Shown: positions 37,222 through 46,164 of the stretch, piece by piece | Layout of the letters: the number at the start of each line of letters is the position of its first letter | Position numbering within the stretch: position 1 is the stretch's first letter | DNA from: Alistipes sp. | Lineage (GTDB): Bacteria > Bacteroidota > Bacteroidia > Bacteroidales > Rikenellaceae | Assembly (NCBI GenBank): GCA_021202985.1 | Contig: JAJQCA010000027.1 | Span: 38,574 to 85,805 of the forward strand | Reading direction: 5' to 3' | DNA: 47,232 bases | Translations under genes and position numbers: made by a program | Notes under the pieces: model-generated | Database searches by the model: none | Seen by the model: only the letters and a program-made list of their open reading frames with translations | What the model was told of the DNA's origin: nothing

Positions 37222-37382
37222 GAAATTTACCCGCAACTCCCGGACTGGAGTGCTACGGAGTGCAAATATAACCATTCTGGCGTAATTTACCACCCGGCGG
37301 AATAAATTTCATACCGGTACTTTTCACCCGGTGCCGTTTGGAGCGGTAATTGCTCCCCCCTATCCATAAACTTTAAACGGTT

Positions 37383-37808
37383 ATGAGTCATAAACTGAAA
37401 TACAGCGGACAGGTCGACACCATGTCCGACGAGCAAACCGACAAAGCACTCAGGTTCATTAACAAATGCCGTTACTGCATCCTTGGTACAATCAATACGG
37501 AGGACGGTGTGCACCTTTCAATCCTTACCACGCTGGAAAAGCAGGAACTTAAAGAACTGTGGTACATCACGCGGACCTCTACGCAAAAGGTAGTCGATAT
37601 CCGCAACAATCCGCGTTGCGAGGTACTGTACACCGATAACGACAACCAAATTACCCTCAACGGCACCGCAGAGATAGTTACGGAACCGATTCTGAAAAAA
37701 ATGCTGTCGAACGTGTGGGTGAAAAAATATATCCCCGAGGGACCCGAGAGCGACGAAATGTCGCTGATTAAATTCATACCGGAAAAAATTGATGCCGTCA
37801 TCGTTTAG
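37383..37808 (+). CDS. Pyridoxamine 5'-phosphate oxidase-family protein
   Basis: This is a small cytoplasmic split-barrel flavin-binding-type protein of 141 residues (ALRFINKCRYCILGTINTEDGVHLSIL, then LWYITRTSTQKVVDIRNNPRCEVLYTD and QITLNGTAEIV). It belongs to the general stress/PNPOx-like group found widely in Bacteroidetes, and the true substrate is usually unknown. It stands alone, with a strong terminator 30 bases after its stop codon. Confidence 0.87.
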   Translation: MSHKLKYSGQVDTMSDEQTDKALRFINKCRYCILGTINTEDGVHLSILTTLEKQELKELWYITRTSTQKVVDIRNNPRCEVLYTDNDNQITLNGTAEIVTEPILKKMLSNVWVKKYIPEGPESDEMSLIKFIPEKIDAVIV

Positions 37809-37839
37809 TCACGATGACCTTTATTGTAACGTAAGAAAG

Positions 37840-37872
37840 ACGGGGAGAGGGATGACCTCTCCCCGTTCTTTT
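37840..37872 (+). terminator. Rho-independent terminator after the PNPOx-family gene
   Basis: An 11-bp stem (ACGGGGAGAGG with CCTCTCCCCGT) and a GATGA loop are followed by TCTTTT. Confidence 0.9.
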
Positions 37873-38158
37873 CAGTAACAGCCGGGCACTGTTAAACACC
37901 GGAGGTTCTGCAGAGTAAGTCTCATCGAGGCCGAATATATCCAAAAATATAACGGCAGGCACTTCGCTTGCCGCTCAGGGTGGCAGATATAAAAAAGTCA
38001 TGCTGAACGAAGTGGAGAACTACCTTTTAAGAGCATCGGTCTTACCCCTGTGCCCGTTATATCGACTGGGATTAAACACAATTGTCATTTTGCAACCGAC
38101 AATTCATTTTCTTTTTAGATATACCTGCCGTAAAAAACCTTTCGCCACATAATCCTGA
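37873..38158. repeat. Intergenic region with one dispersed repeat
   Basis: No gene is seen. A dispersed-repeat copy lies at 37997-38024 (GTCATGCTGAACGAAGTGGA then GAACTACC), preceded by a related CACTTCGCTTGCCGCTCAGG segment near 37960. Confidence 0.6.
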
Positions 38159-38761
38159 TTACTCCCCGTAACGGTAATGACCTATTATGTCGAACCGGAA
38201 GAGAATATCCTCCAGAACCTGTCCGGCGCCGATGTTGTGGACAATACACCAGTTGCCGGAAGCGGCCCTATGGTCTGTCACGATGCCGATATGTGTAAGG
38301 TTGCCCGGGAGCATCCAGCAGACTATGTCGCCCGGGTTATAATCCGTAATATCACCGGTTACGGGCAGTACGACACCTTTGCGGGAAAAGAATGTCATCA
38401 GGTTGGGCACCCGCCGGTGGTCGATATTCGTATCGGTACGGCTAAGGCCCCAGTTGGCCGGGTAGAGGCTGAAATTGGCCTTCATATCCTCGTGGACCTC
38501 TTTCTGCAGGTCGATGCCGAGTTTGCGGTAAGCCCTGATTACGACATCGGTACACACGCCCCTGTCGGCCGGTACGTCCCCTCCCGGGTAGGGAATGGTG
38601 TAATACGACGGATCGTACCGCACCGCATCCCGGGTAAGTTCGACCGCGGCACGGCACAACCGCGCGGTGAAATCTTCCTGCGCCCGCAAACCGAACGGTA
38701 CGAGGGCAAAGAAAAAAACCGCCGTTACCAGCGGTTTGTATATTTTACCTGTCCGGTACAT
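38159..38761 (-). CDS. DUF1287-family secreted protein
   Basis: The 200-residue protein has a cleavable signal peptide (ending near GLRAQED) and the DUF1287 core: PADRGVCTDVVIRAYRKLGIDL with a Cys at the head of a helix, DHRRVPNLMTFF, PGDIVCWMLPGNLTHIGIVTD with a His, and IVHNIGAGQVLEDILF. The Cys and His placement is that of the NlpC/P60 papain-like fold, so a periplasmic cell-wall hydrolase role is possible but unproven. It lies 14 bases after the S1/P1 nuclease gene and is probably co-transcribed with it. Confidence 0.88.
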   Translation of the reverse strand: MYRTGKIYKPLVTAVFFFALVPFGLRAQEDFTARLCRAAVELTRDAVRYDPSYYTIPYPGGDVPADRGVCTDVVIRAYRKLGIDLQKEVHEDMKANFSLYPANWGLSRTDTNIDHRRVPNLMTFFSRKGVVLPVTGDITDYNPGDIVCWMLPGNLTHIGIVTDHRAASGNWCIVHNIGAGQVLEDILFRFDIIGHYRYGE

Positions 38762-38775
38762 GTGTATCGCCGGGC

Positions 38776-39555
38776 CTAATAGAGTTCGTTCAGTATGCGG
38801 GCGAGCCTGTAACCAGCCCGTTGCAACTGGAGTTCGAGGACGGGAAAGTTATTGTACATATAATCCCATGAGTAGTTACCGCCCTCCTCGATTTCCATAT
38901 AAATCTGTTTGCAGATGTTCACCGTCTCGTTCATCCAGTCGAGGGGCGTACCGGCCGCGAGCCGCTCTTTTTCGGCTTTCGGGAGGTAATCTATATTGTC
39001 CCTCCATTCGGTATAGCTCCACTTGCGCACCGACTCTATAAAGGCCGTATCCCAAACCGAATGTATATTGGTATTGCTGCCGAACCATTTTATCTTCAGT
39101 TGGTTGCCGCCGAGGTCCGTCTTCCGGCCGGCGTGCATCGGGCAGTGCATGTCCCCCACCAGATGTATCAGGTAACGAAGGTAAAGGTTCTCGAGGCTGT
39201 CCGAAAGGTTGCGGTGGTCGCGCAGTTTCTCGATAGTGTCGGTAAGTGCGGTATAAACGTCCCCGGCAGGCTCCTTGGGCATGGTTTCGTAGGTATACCC
39301 TTCGTCCACGTTGGCGTAATGCCACGTGGAGGTGTGCCTGAACTCGTCGAACCCGCGGATATTGTCCATCCACGAGGAGTAGTACATGAGCGTATGTCCG
39401 CCGAGCGCACGCTCCACTTTCTTTTTAACACTTTTTTTAAGGTTGCACTGTGCGACGTAAGCCACGATATCGTGGCCCTTCTGACCCCATCCGAACGACT
39501 GCTGCGTCCCGAGGAACATGAATAGCGAGGCCAGGAGCAAAAAAATCCTCTTCAT
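38776..39555 (-). CDS. Secreted S1/P1-family nuclease
   Basis: This is a zinc-dependent nuclease that degrades single-stranded nucleic acids outside the cytoplasm. The 259 residues start with a signal peptide; the mature protein should begin at Trp23 (FG|WGQKGHDIVAYVAQ), whose N-terminus is a zinc ligand in this family. Other ligands are visible: His28, the Asp in SWMDNIRG, His in TWHYANVDEG, His and Asp in LIHLVGDMHCPMHAGR, and His/Asp in NIHSVWDTAF. All catalytic positions look intact. It follows rho by 51 bases on the same strand. Confidence 0.93.
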   Translation of the reverse strand: MKRIFLLLASLFMFLGTQQSFGWGQKGHDIVAYVAQCNLKKSVKKKVERALGGHTLMYYSSWMDNIRGFDEFRHTSTWHYANVDEGYTYETMPKEPAGDVYTALTDTIEKLRDHRNLSDSLENLYLRYLIHLVGDMHCPMHAGRKTDLGGNQLKIKWFGSNTNIHSVWDTAFIESVRKWSYTEWRDNIDYLPKAEKERLAAGTPLDWMNETVNICKQIYMEIEEGGNYSWDYMYNNFPVLELQLQRAGYRLARILNELY

Positions 39556-39606
39556 TAAGCTGTTTGATTTTGGGTTAGGCCGGACTATCCCCCAGCCATG
39601 GGCCTT

Positions 39607-41352
39607 TTATTTATTCATCGTTACGAGCAGTTCTTCGTTGCTCGAAGTGGACTCCATGTGTTTCTTTATCTCCTCCATCGCTTCAACCGACGTCATGTCG
39701 GAAAGGTAACGCCTCAGTATCCAGGTCTTTTGCAGTACCTCTTTGCTAAGCAGCAGGTCTTCGCGGCGCGTACCGGAAGCCACCACGTCCACCGCCGGAT
39801 AGACCCTCTTATTGGAGAGTTTACGGTCGAGCTGAAGCTCCATGTTACCGGTTCCTTTGAATTCCTCGAATATAACTTCGTCCATCTTGGACCCGGTGTC
39901 GATAAGCGCGGTGGCGATTATCGTAAGCGAACCCCTTTCCTCGGTGTTCCGCGCGGCTCCGAAGAACCGTTTGGGCTTGTGCAGTGCGTTAGCGTCCACA
40001 CCGCCCGAGAGCACCTTGCCCGATGCGGGCTGTACGGTGTTGTAAGCCCTGGCGAGCCTTGTTATAGAGTCGAGCAGTATTACCACGTCGTGGCCGCATT
40101 CCACCATGCGTTTGGCTTTGTCGAGCACCATCTCGGCCACTTTAACGTGGCGCGCGGCCTGCTCGTCGAACGTCGATGCGATAACCTCCGCCTTCACGTT
40201 GCGGGCCATTTCGGTCACCTCTTCCGGGCGTTCGTCCACCAGGAGAACTATCATGTAGACCTCCGGGTGGTTGTCCGCTATGGCGTTGGCAATGGATTGG
40301 AGCAGAATGGTCTTACCCGTCTTGGGCTGGGCCACGATAAGGCCCCTCTGTCCCTTACCGATTGGCGAGAAGAGGTCCACCACGCGGGTCGAGAGGTTAT
40401 TGTGCCGCCCTCCGGTGAGGTTGAATTTCTCGCTGGGGAACAGCGGGGTCATATATTCGAACTGCACCCGGTCGCGGATTGCATCGGGGCTAAGGCCGTT
40501 GATCTTGTTCACCTTCACCAGCGGGAAATACTTCTCTCCCTCCTTAGGCGAACGGATGGCGCCCTGCACCGTATCGCCCGGCTTGAGGCCGAGCAGTTTT
40601 ATCTGCGAGGGTGAAACATACACGTCGTCCGGCGAATTGAGGTAGTTATAGTCGGCCGAGCGCAGGAACCCGTAACCGTCGGGCATTATCTCCAGCACTC
40701 CCTCGCCTTCCACCACGCCGACGAAATCGTCCTTGGTAACGGGGCGGTGGGGTTCCGTCCGTTCGGGATGGACCTCTTCCGTTTTTTTAGGGCGTTCCTG
40801 CTTTTCGGGCACAGGTATATCCATGGGGGCCGCCAGTGGGAACTCCTGCGTGTAGCTCTCCGGCTGTAACGGCGCCTCTTCCGGCGCTTCCGGATGGCCG
40901 GGCTGCTCCTCGTTCGGATGAATCTCCGGCTCGCGCAGCTCGCTTCGCAGGTACATTTCATCATGTTTCGAGGCGCCCGCCTGCACGTCGTCCCTTACGC
41001 GGTATTTGTTGTTGCCCTGAGCGATGGCCGAGACGCGGTTTATGCGGCTGCGCCTGCGTCTGCCGGCATCGTCCTGCCCCGCATCCTGCCCGCCGGGAGC
41101 GTCTTCCGGGGTTTCGGGAGCCGTTTCGGCGTTCTCTTCCTGCTTGGGCCGGCGGCCACGAATTTTTTCCCCGGTCTGTGCCGGCGGCTGGTTTTCACCA
41201 CCGTTTTGCTGCTGCCCGTCTCGGGCGGCCGATAACTCTATGATTTTCTGTATCAGGTCGTTCTTTCGCATCTGAGTCCGTATACCGAACGAGCGCCCCA
41301 ATTCGCGCAGTTCAGCAAGGCTCTTGGATTTCAATGCATTAAAATCTTGCAT
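39607..41352 (-). CDS. rho: Transcription termination factor Rho
   Basis: This is an ATP-driven RNA translocase that ends transcription. The 581 residues have an N-terminal Rho-N helical domain (about 1-45, [18 protein letters not shown]) and then a long acidic, Pro/Arg-rich insertion (about 46-190) typical of Bacteroidetes Rho. An RNA-binding cold-shock-like domain follows (about 210-290, [22 protein letters not shown]), then the ATPase core with Walker A (VAQPKTGKT, about 340), Walker B ([17 protein letters not shown]) and the arginine-finger region. The Walker A context AQPKTGKT differs slightly from the common APPKAGKT. A -7 box TATATTTG lies upstream at 41429-41436. Confidence 0.97.
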   Translation of the reverse strand: MQDFNALKSKSLAELRELGRSFGIRTQMRKNDLIQKIIELSAARDGQQQNGGENQPPAQTGEKIRGRRPKQEENAETAPETPEDAPGGQDAGQDDAGRRRRSRINRVSAIAQGNNKYRVRDDVQAGASKHDEMYLRSELREPEIHPNEEQPGHPEAPEEAPLQPESYTQEFPLAAPMDIPVPEKQERPKKTEEVHPERTEPHRPVTKDDFVGVVEGEGVLEIMPDGYGFLRSADYNYLNSPDDVYVSPSQIKLLGLKPGDTVQGAIRSPKEGEKYFPLVKVNKINGLSPDAIRDRVQFEYMTPLFPSEKFNLTGGRHNNLSTRVVDLFSPIGKGQRGLIVAQPKTGKTILLQSIANAIADNHPEVYMIVLLVDERPEEVTEMARNVKAEVIASTFDEQAARHVKVAEMVLDKAKRMVECGHDVVILLDSITRLARAYNTVQPASGKVLSGGVDANALHKPKRFFGAARNTEERGSLTIIATALIDTGSKMDEVIFEEFKGTGNMELQLDRKLSNKRVYPAVDVVASGTRREDLLLSKEVLQKTWILRRYLSDMTSVEAMEEIKKHMESTSSNEELLVTMNK

Positions 41353-41428
41353 ATATCGGTTTTAGTGTAAATAGAATAGTCTTGGTGATTTTTCGGCCCG
41401 GAAACGGGCCAGTGAGGCTTTTCCGATA

Positions 41429-41459
41429 CAAATATATAAATATATTCCGACAGCCGCAA
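41429..41459 (-). promoter_or_regulatory. Putative rho promoter
   Basis: On the minus strand TATATTTG (41429-41436) matches the -7 consensus, with a TTG at 41457-41459 about 20 bases upstream as a -33 element. The untranslated leader would be about 70 bases. Confidence 0.55.
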
Positions 41460-41548
41460 TACCGGGCAAAAAACTTACCAACTTATTGAGAGGGCGATAG
41501 GTCCCCATACATGAGGACACCTCCCGCCCCACCGGAACGATGGGCTCC

Positions 41549-42298
41549 TTACCCTTCGAGAGATTGGTAGAACGCTTCGGCCAGTTCGAGGTCCTCCGGG
41601 GTGTCCACCGCTATGGTCCGGCCCCTTACCTCCGCGGTTTTAATCCGCAGGCCATTCTCGAGCCAACGCAACTGCTCCAGTGATTCGGCACTTTCCAACG
41701 CCCCCGGGGCCATTGCCGAGATACGCTCCAGCACGTCGCTCCGGTAGGCGTAAAGCCCTATATGCTTATAATAAACCACCGCTTCGGACGCGTGCGCATC
41801 CCGTACGTACGGTATCACCGAGCGGCTGAAATAGAGCGCAAACCCTTCGCGGTCGCGCACGACCTTCGGAGTGTTGGCATCGTGCACGTCCTCCCCTTCC
41901 CCGAAGCGCGCCACAAGGGTTCCCACCTCCGTCTGCGCGTCGTCGAAAAGTTCGGACAAAGCCCGCAGGTGTCCCGGCTCGATAAAGGGCTCGTCGCCCT
42001 GCACGTTCACCACCACGTCGTACCGTTTACCCGTCACGGCAGATACCGTGCCGAGGGCCTCCGCGCAGCGGTCCGTTCCGCTGCGGTGGTGCCCGGAGGT
42101 CATTACCGCCCGGCCGCCGAACCGCTCCACCGCCTGGGCGATACGGTCGTCGTCCGTGGCCACGAAACAGTCTCCGAATACGTTCGACACGCGCTCCCAG
42201 ACATGCTGTATCATGGGTTTGCCGCCTATTTCGGCCAACGGTTTGCCCGGAAAGCGGGTCGAAGAAAAACGTGCGGGAATAATGGCGAGAAATTCCAT
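41549..42298 (-). CDS. kdsB: 3-deoxy-manno-octulosonate cytidylyltransferase
   Basis: This enzyme activates KDO as CMP-KDO for lipopolysaccharide inner-core synthesis in the cytoplasm. The 249 residues match the family closely: LAIIPARFSSTRFPGKPLAEIGGKPMI at the N-terminus (nucleotide-binding loop), ATDDDRIAQAVERFGG, MTSGHHRSGTDRCAEAL, VVNVQGDEPFIEP, and near the end EQLRWLENGLRI and AVDTPEDLELAE. The length is normal. It is divergent from the acyl-CoA reductase gene, with 86 bases between start codons. Confidence 0.97.
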   Translation of the reverse strand: MEFLAIIPARFSSTRFPGKPLAEIGGKPMIQHVWERVSNVFGDCFVATDDDRIAQAVERFGGRAVMTSGHHRSGTDRCAEALGTVSAVTGKRYDVVVNVQGDEPFIEPGHLRALSELFDDAQTEVGTLVARFGEGEDVHDANTPKVVRDREGFALYFSRSVIPYVRDAHASEAVVYYKHIGLYAYRSDVLERISAMAPGALESAESLEQLRWLENGLRIKTAEVRGRTIAVDTPEDLELAEAFYQSLEG

Positions 42299-42371
42299 AA
42301 TGTGGATTTTAACGGTACAAATATGCGCAATTATTTTTTATTCCGCGACCGTGAACCGTGCGGCAAATTGT

Positions 42372-42379
42372 TATTTTTG
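42372..42379 (+). promoter_or_regulatory. -7 box immediately before the acyl-CoA reductase start
   Basis: TATTTTTG matches TAnnTTTG and ends 5 bases before the ATG at 42385. Transcription would begin at or just after that ATG, so the message would be leaderless or nearly so, if this start is right. Confidence 0.55.
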
Positions 42380-42384
42380 CGTCT

Positions 42385-43386
42385 ATGATTACACGCAGCG
42401 AAATAGTGTGCGCGTTCGCGCGGCTGGGGCATGAGATGGCCGCCGGCCGGTTTCCGGGTGACGAGGTTATTGACAGGACATGCCGTGCCAACGGCTGGTT
42501 CACCCCGGAGGAGATCCGCCGGGCGACGGCAGCCGTGGCCTCGCAGATGCTCGACCACGGGCGGCTCGCCCGCTGGTCGGGCCGCTATCCGTTAAGCGGC
42601 CGCCACCGGAAGGTTGCGGTAGTAATGGCGGGGAATATCCCGCTGGCCGGGTTCTTCGATATGCTGTGCGTGCTGGTCTCGGGTCACCGGTGCCTTGCCA
42701 AATACTCCTCGAAGGACCGGGTGATTATGGAAACGGTGGCCGGCTGGCTGAAATCGTCCTTACCGGGCCTGCCTCTCGACGAGTATACGGGCGGGGAGGC
42801 GGACGCCGTGATAGCTTCGGGCAGCGACAATGCCATACGGTACCTGCGGGCGAAGTTCGGCGGGGTGCCCGCCGTCTATCGCGGTAACCGCTCATCTGCG
42901 GCGATTCTCGACGGCAAAGAGACGGACGAAGAACTTACAGGCCTCGCCGGGGATATATTCAGCTACTCGGGCCTCGGGTGCCGCAACGTAAGCCACCTGC
43001 TCCTGCCCGCCGGTTACGACCCCGGGCGGCTGGCCGCGCTTCCCCGTACCGGGCCGAATCCCAAATACCTTAATAATTACCGCCAGCGGCGGGCCGTGCT
43101 CACGCTCTCGCGTACTCCGTTCACCGATTGCGGGACCTGGCTCCTGCGCCCGGACGTAGCGTTCCCGGCGATACTCAGTGAGGTCACTTACCACTTTTAT
43201 ACAACTCCGGAAGAGGCGATAGCATGGATTGCCGACCACGAACATGAATTGCAGTGCATGGTGGCGGACGGCAGATGGTCTGGACGGATGCCCTTCCCGG
43301 CCACCGGATTCGGCAAGGCCCAGTCCCCCGGCCTCGACGACTACCCCGACCGGGTTGATACCATGGAATTCCTATCACGGCTTTAA
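42385..43386 (+). CDS. LuxC-like acyl-CoA reductase
   Basis: The 333-residue protein is a predicted NADPH-dependent reductase of acyl-CoA or acyl-protein to aldehyde. It has the aldehyde-dehydrogenase-like fold of LuxC: VVMAGNIPLAGFFDMLCVLVSGHRCLAKYSSKD, a middle region ASGSDNAIRYLRAKFGG, and GLGCRNVSHLLLPAGYD with the probable catalytic Cys199. The chosen start at 42385 (MITRSEIVCAF) lies right after a -7 box; a reading from 42358 would start upstream of the promoter. Bacteroidetes genomes commonly carry this gene alone; its physiological substrate is not established. Confidence 0.85.
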   Translation: MITRSEIVCAFARLGHEMAAGRFPGDEVIDRTCRANGWFTPEEIRRATAAVASQMLDHGRLARWSGRYPLSGRHRKVAVVMAGNIPLAGFFDMLCVLVSGHRCLAKYSSKDRVIMETVAGWLKSSLPGLPLDEYTGGEADAVIASGSDNAIRYLRAKFGGVPAVYRGNRSSAAILDGKETDEELTGLAGDIFSYSGLGCRNVSHLLLPAGYDPGRLAALPRTGPNPKYLNNYRQRRAVLTLSRTPFTDCGTWLLRPDVAFPAILSEVTYHFYTTPEEAIAWIADHEHELQCMVADGRWSGRMPFPATGFGKAQSPGLDDYPDRVDTMEFLSRL

Positions 43387-43424
43387 TATTTATCTCTACC
43401 AAAGCACGCGGGAAATCAACACCA

Positions 43425-43760
43425 TGTCATACTGAAGGCCGGCACACTTCTGTCACTCCTGAACACCGGCACACTCCACCCGTCTTTCTGAATGCCGGCA
43501 TACTCCATCTGTCATTCTGAACGAAGTGAAGAATCTATCATCTTATGTACACGGGCGGCAGTTCCCTCACCGCCCATTGGCTCCCCGGAAAGTAAATTAT
43601 ATAATCTGGACAGAATAAATAACTCTCATTGTCATTCTGAACGAAGTGAAGAATCTACCATGTAATTATATTATTAACCGGCGGCCAGTTCCCTCGGCGA
43701 CAGTTCATTCGCCCCCCCCCGCCCAGGCTCCCCTGGAGGACATAGTGTAAGTTGCCATTC
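43425..43760. repeat. Intergenic repeat cluster (about 30-bp tandem copies and a 120-bp repeat)
   Basis: From about 43425 to 43520 there are three to four degenerate copies of a roughly 30-base unit (CCGGCACACTCC, then a TGTCATTCTGAA-like segment). The last copy runs into a full dispersed repeat at 43511-43536. An identical 26-base copy lies exactly 120 bases later at 43631-43656. Each is followed by a GGCGGCAGTTCCCTC or GGCGGCCAGTTCCCTC segment and then CC-rich sequence, so the larger unit is also duplicated. No gene is seen between 43387 and 43889. Confidence 0.8.
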
Positions 43761-43856
43761 CCGGGGGCACACCTTTAAAGACCTGCGTCACTTAATGTCA
43801 GCATTTATTCCTCCATCCGAATATTTCCTTATCTTACGGTTGCGTTTACGTTTTAC

Positions 43857-43864
43857 TATCTTTG
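43857..43864 (+). promoter_or_regulatory. Putative -7 box upstream of the pRiA4b ORF-3-like gene and miaA
   Basis: TATCTTTG matches TAnnTTTG and lies 25 bases before the ATG at 43890. It probably drives the two-gene unit with miaA. Confidence 0.55.
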
Positions 43865-43889
43865 CAAAGTATCCACAAATGGCCGAATT

Positions 43890-44399
43890 ATGGGAATGAT
43901 ATTCAAATTCAGGGCGCTGAGCGACGAGAACGACTCGTTCGCGCGGGATTACGAACTAAGCTACGACAGCGACCTGCTGGCTTTCCACCGCCTGATATGC
44001 GGCGATTTGGGGTTTGACCCCTCTGAAATGGCGTCGTTCTTCCTGTCGGGGCCGGGATGGGACAAGGGGGCGGAATTTACCTCTTTCGATATCGGGGCCG
44101 GGGAGGAAGACGCCCCGCTTCCGATGGAAGGCACCCTGCTCGGCACCGTAATCCGCCGCGAGAAAGAGCGGCTCATCTATACCTTCGATCCTTTCTCGGG
44201 CAGATCCCTCTATATCGAACTGCTCGGCACATATAAAGAAGAGCAGGCTACGGAATACCCGCGGGTAGCATTCTCGGTGGGACCCGCCCCGGCCCAATTC
44301 GAACCGGGCGGCATTGTGGCCGAAGGGTCGATATTCGACGAGGCGCTCGGCGAGTTCGGCAGTTTCGAAGGGGACGATTTTTACGACGACGAATATTAA
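43890..44399 (+). CDS. Plasmid pRiA4b ORF-3-like domain protein
   Basis: The 169-residue acidic cytoplasmic protein has the compact fold of the pRiA4b ORF-3 (IS1096 TnpR-like) group: FKFRALSDENDSFARDYELSYDSDLLAFHRLICGDLGFD at the N-terminus, SFFLSGPGWDKGAEF, and the motif LIYTFDPFSGRSLYIELLG where relatives have YDFGD...I-L. The tail is rich in Asp, Glu and Phe. Function is unknown. It ends 10 bases before miaA and is almost certainly co-transcribed with it. Confidence 0.78.
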   Translation: MGMIFKFRALSDENDSFARDYELSYDSDLLAFHRLICGDLGFDPSEMASFFLSGPGWDKGAEFTSFDIGAGEEDAPLPMEGTLLGTVIRREKERLIYTFDPFSGRSLYIELLGTYKEEQATEYPRVAFSVGPAPAQFEPGGIVAEGSIFDEALGEFGSFEGDDFYDDEY

Positions 44400-44409
44400 A
44401 CCGCCCGTT

Positions 44410-45348
44410 ATGGCCCGCGGCAAATATATCGTGGTGGTGGCAGGACCCACCGGTTCGGGCAAGACCGACCTTGCGGTCAGGCTGGCCACGCATTACGGTG
44501 CACCCGTGGTGTCGGCCGATTCACGGCAGATGTACCGGGGCATGGCCATCGGTACCGCCCAGCCCTCGCCGGAACAGTTGGCCGCCGTACCCCACTATTT
44601 TATCGCCAGCCACGACCCGCAGGACGAGTTCACCGCCGGCCGGTACGAACGTGAGGCGCTCGAAGTCCTGCAGGGCATATTCCGCGAGGGCGATATCGCT
44701 ATCGTCGCCGGCGGTTCGGGATTGTATATCGACGCACTGTGTAACGGCATGGACCAAATCCCGGTGGTGGACCCGGCTATCCGCCGCCGGCTGGTCGAAA
44801 GGCTCGCCGCCGGGGGACTCGGCCCGCTTGCCGCCGAACTCGCCGTGCTGGACCCGCAATACCACGCCATGGTCGATACCGGGAACCCCCAACGGGTTAT
44901 CCGCGCGCTCGAAGTCTGCATCGGCACCGGGCAGCCCTATTCATCGTTCCGCGCGGGAGCGCGACGCGAACGGCCCTTCGGTATCATAAAGACCGCCACG
45001 ATACTTCCCCGCGAGAATCTCTACCAGCGTATCGACCGGCGGGTCGACGAAATGGTGTCGGCCGGGCTGGAAGCCGAAGCCCGCGAGCTCTACTCGCTTC
45101 GCCACCTGAACTCCCTTCAGACTGTCGGGTACAGGGAAATGTTCGATTATTTCGACGGCCGGACGGATTTCGAAACCGCCGTGGAACTTATTAAACGTAA
45201 CAGCCGCCGGTACGCGAAGCGGCAGTTGACCTGGTTCGGCCGGGACTCCTCGATACGGTGGTTCTCCCCCTTCGCAACGGACGAGGTCGTCGAGCATATC
45301 GACAGCATCGTTGCCGGAAAAAATAACCCTGCGGTACGGTCCGCTTAA
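44410..45348 (+). CDS. miaA: tRNA dimethylallyltransferase
   Basis: This enzyme adds a dimethylallyl group to A37 of tRNAs reading codons that begin with U. The 312 residues show the P-loop GPTGSGKTDLAVRLA near the N-terminus, the family signature DSRQMYRGMAIGTAQPS, SHDPQDEFTAGRYERE, VAGGSGLYIDALCNGMD, and the tRNA-binding NSLQTVGYREMFDYFDG and RYAKRQLTWFGRD. I start it at 44410 (MARGKYIVVV), since an upstream start would overlap the preceding gene without support. Length is normal for the family. Confidence 0.96.
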   Translation: MARGKYIVVVAGPTGSGKTDLAVRLATHYGAPVVSADSRQMYRGMAIGTAQPSPEQLAAVPHYFIASHDPQDEFTAGRYEREALEVLQGIFREGDIAIVAGGSGLYIDALCNGMDQIPVVDPAIRRRLVERLAAGGLGPLAAELAVLDPQYHAMVDTGNPQRVIRALEVCIGTGQPYSSFRAGARRERPFGIIKTATILPRENLYQRIDRRVDEMVSAGLEAEARELYSLRHLNSLQTVGYREMFDYFDGRTDFETAVELIKRNSRRYAKRQLTWFGRDSSIRWFSPFATDEVVEHIDSIVAGKNNPAVRSA

Positions 45349-45528
45349 CTCCGTTTTAAAAGGCTACTCTCCTTTTACACCATCCGGTCAATCGGGTGGC
45401 CTCCGGGAGCCGGGTGGCTGGCCGCAGAAAATTTGTTGTAAGTTAATCACCATAAATTTCACGGCAACCGGCCCGAAGTTTACATCCCCGCCGCACGGCC
45501 GACAAACCTCACTAAATACCAAACCACC

Positions 45529-46164
45529 ATGAGAAAAATCATCCTATCCCTTATCGCCTTAACGGCATCTTTAGGCCTCCGGGCCCAGTCTCCGGCAACC
45601 ATCGACCTTCCGGCGCGCAGCGCCGAGCGCGGCACTTCGGCCATGAAGGCTTTCGAACAACGGCAATCCCTGCGGAATTATACCCAATCGGACCTGTCGA
45701 TGCAGGACCTGGGCGACCTTCTCTGGGCCGCAAACGGTTTCAACCGTCCGGATAAACGAACCGCCGCAACGGCCATGAACGCACAGGAAATAGACCTATA
45801 TGTCTGCCTTGCCGACGGTTCGTATCTCTACAACGCCCGTGAGCACCGTCTCGAACTGGTGGCGGCCGGTGACCTCAGGCCCTATATGGGCCGCGGGAAC
45901 GAGGGGGTGAAACCGGCGGCGTGCCTTATCGTGGTGGCCGATATGTCGCGCAGCCCGCTGTTGGGCCGCGAGCCTGAAGCTGCGCATCGTATGGCCGCGT
46001 ACGATGCCGGAATCGTTTCGGCGAATATCTATCTTTTCTGCGCCGCCAACGGCCTGGGCACGGTATGCCGCGCCGGAATGGACAAGCAGACCCTCGCCGA
46101 CGGGCTGAAACTCGGCCCCGACCACGTCATACACCTCAATCACCCGGTCGGATACGCGGACTAA
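45529..46164 (+). CDS. Exported nitroreductase-family protein
   Basis: The 211-residue protein is predicted to bind FMN and reduce small molecules. It has a signal peptide (cleavage near LRAQSPAT) and the nitroreductase core: FEQRQSLRNYTQSDLSMQDLGDLLWAANGFNRPDKRTAAT, a middle MAAYDAGIVSANIYLFCAANGLGTVCRAGMD, and a C-terminal HVIHLNHPVGYAD. The SagB/ThcOx-like length and the export signal are shared by a common Bacteroidales subgroup. The substrate is unknown. It stands alone after miaA with a 180-base gap. Confidence 0.88.
   Translation: MRKIILSLIALTASLGLRAQSPATIDLPARSAERGTSAMKAFEQRQSLRNYTQSDLSMQDLGDLLWAANGFNRPDKRTAATAMNAQEIDLYVCLADGSYLYNAREHRLELVAAGDLRPYMGRGNEGVKPAACLIVVADMSRSPLLGREPEAAHRMAAYDAGIVSANIYLFCAANGLGTVCRAGMDKQTLADGLKLGPDHVIHLNHPVGYAD

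Noticed and set aside
43425-43656. CRISPR array
   Set aside because: Units are degenerate, have no constant-length unique spacers, and no cas genes are near.
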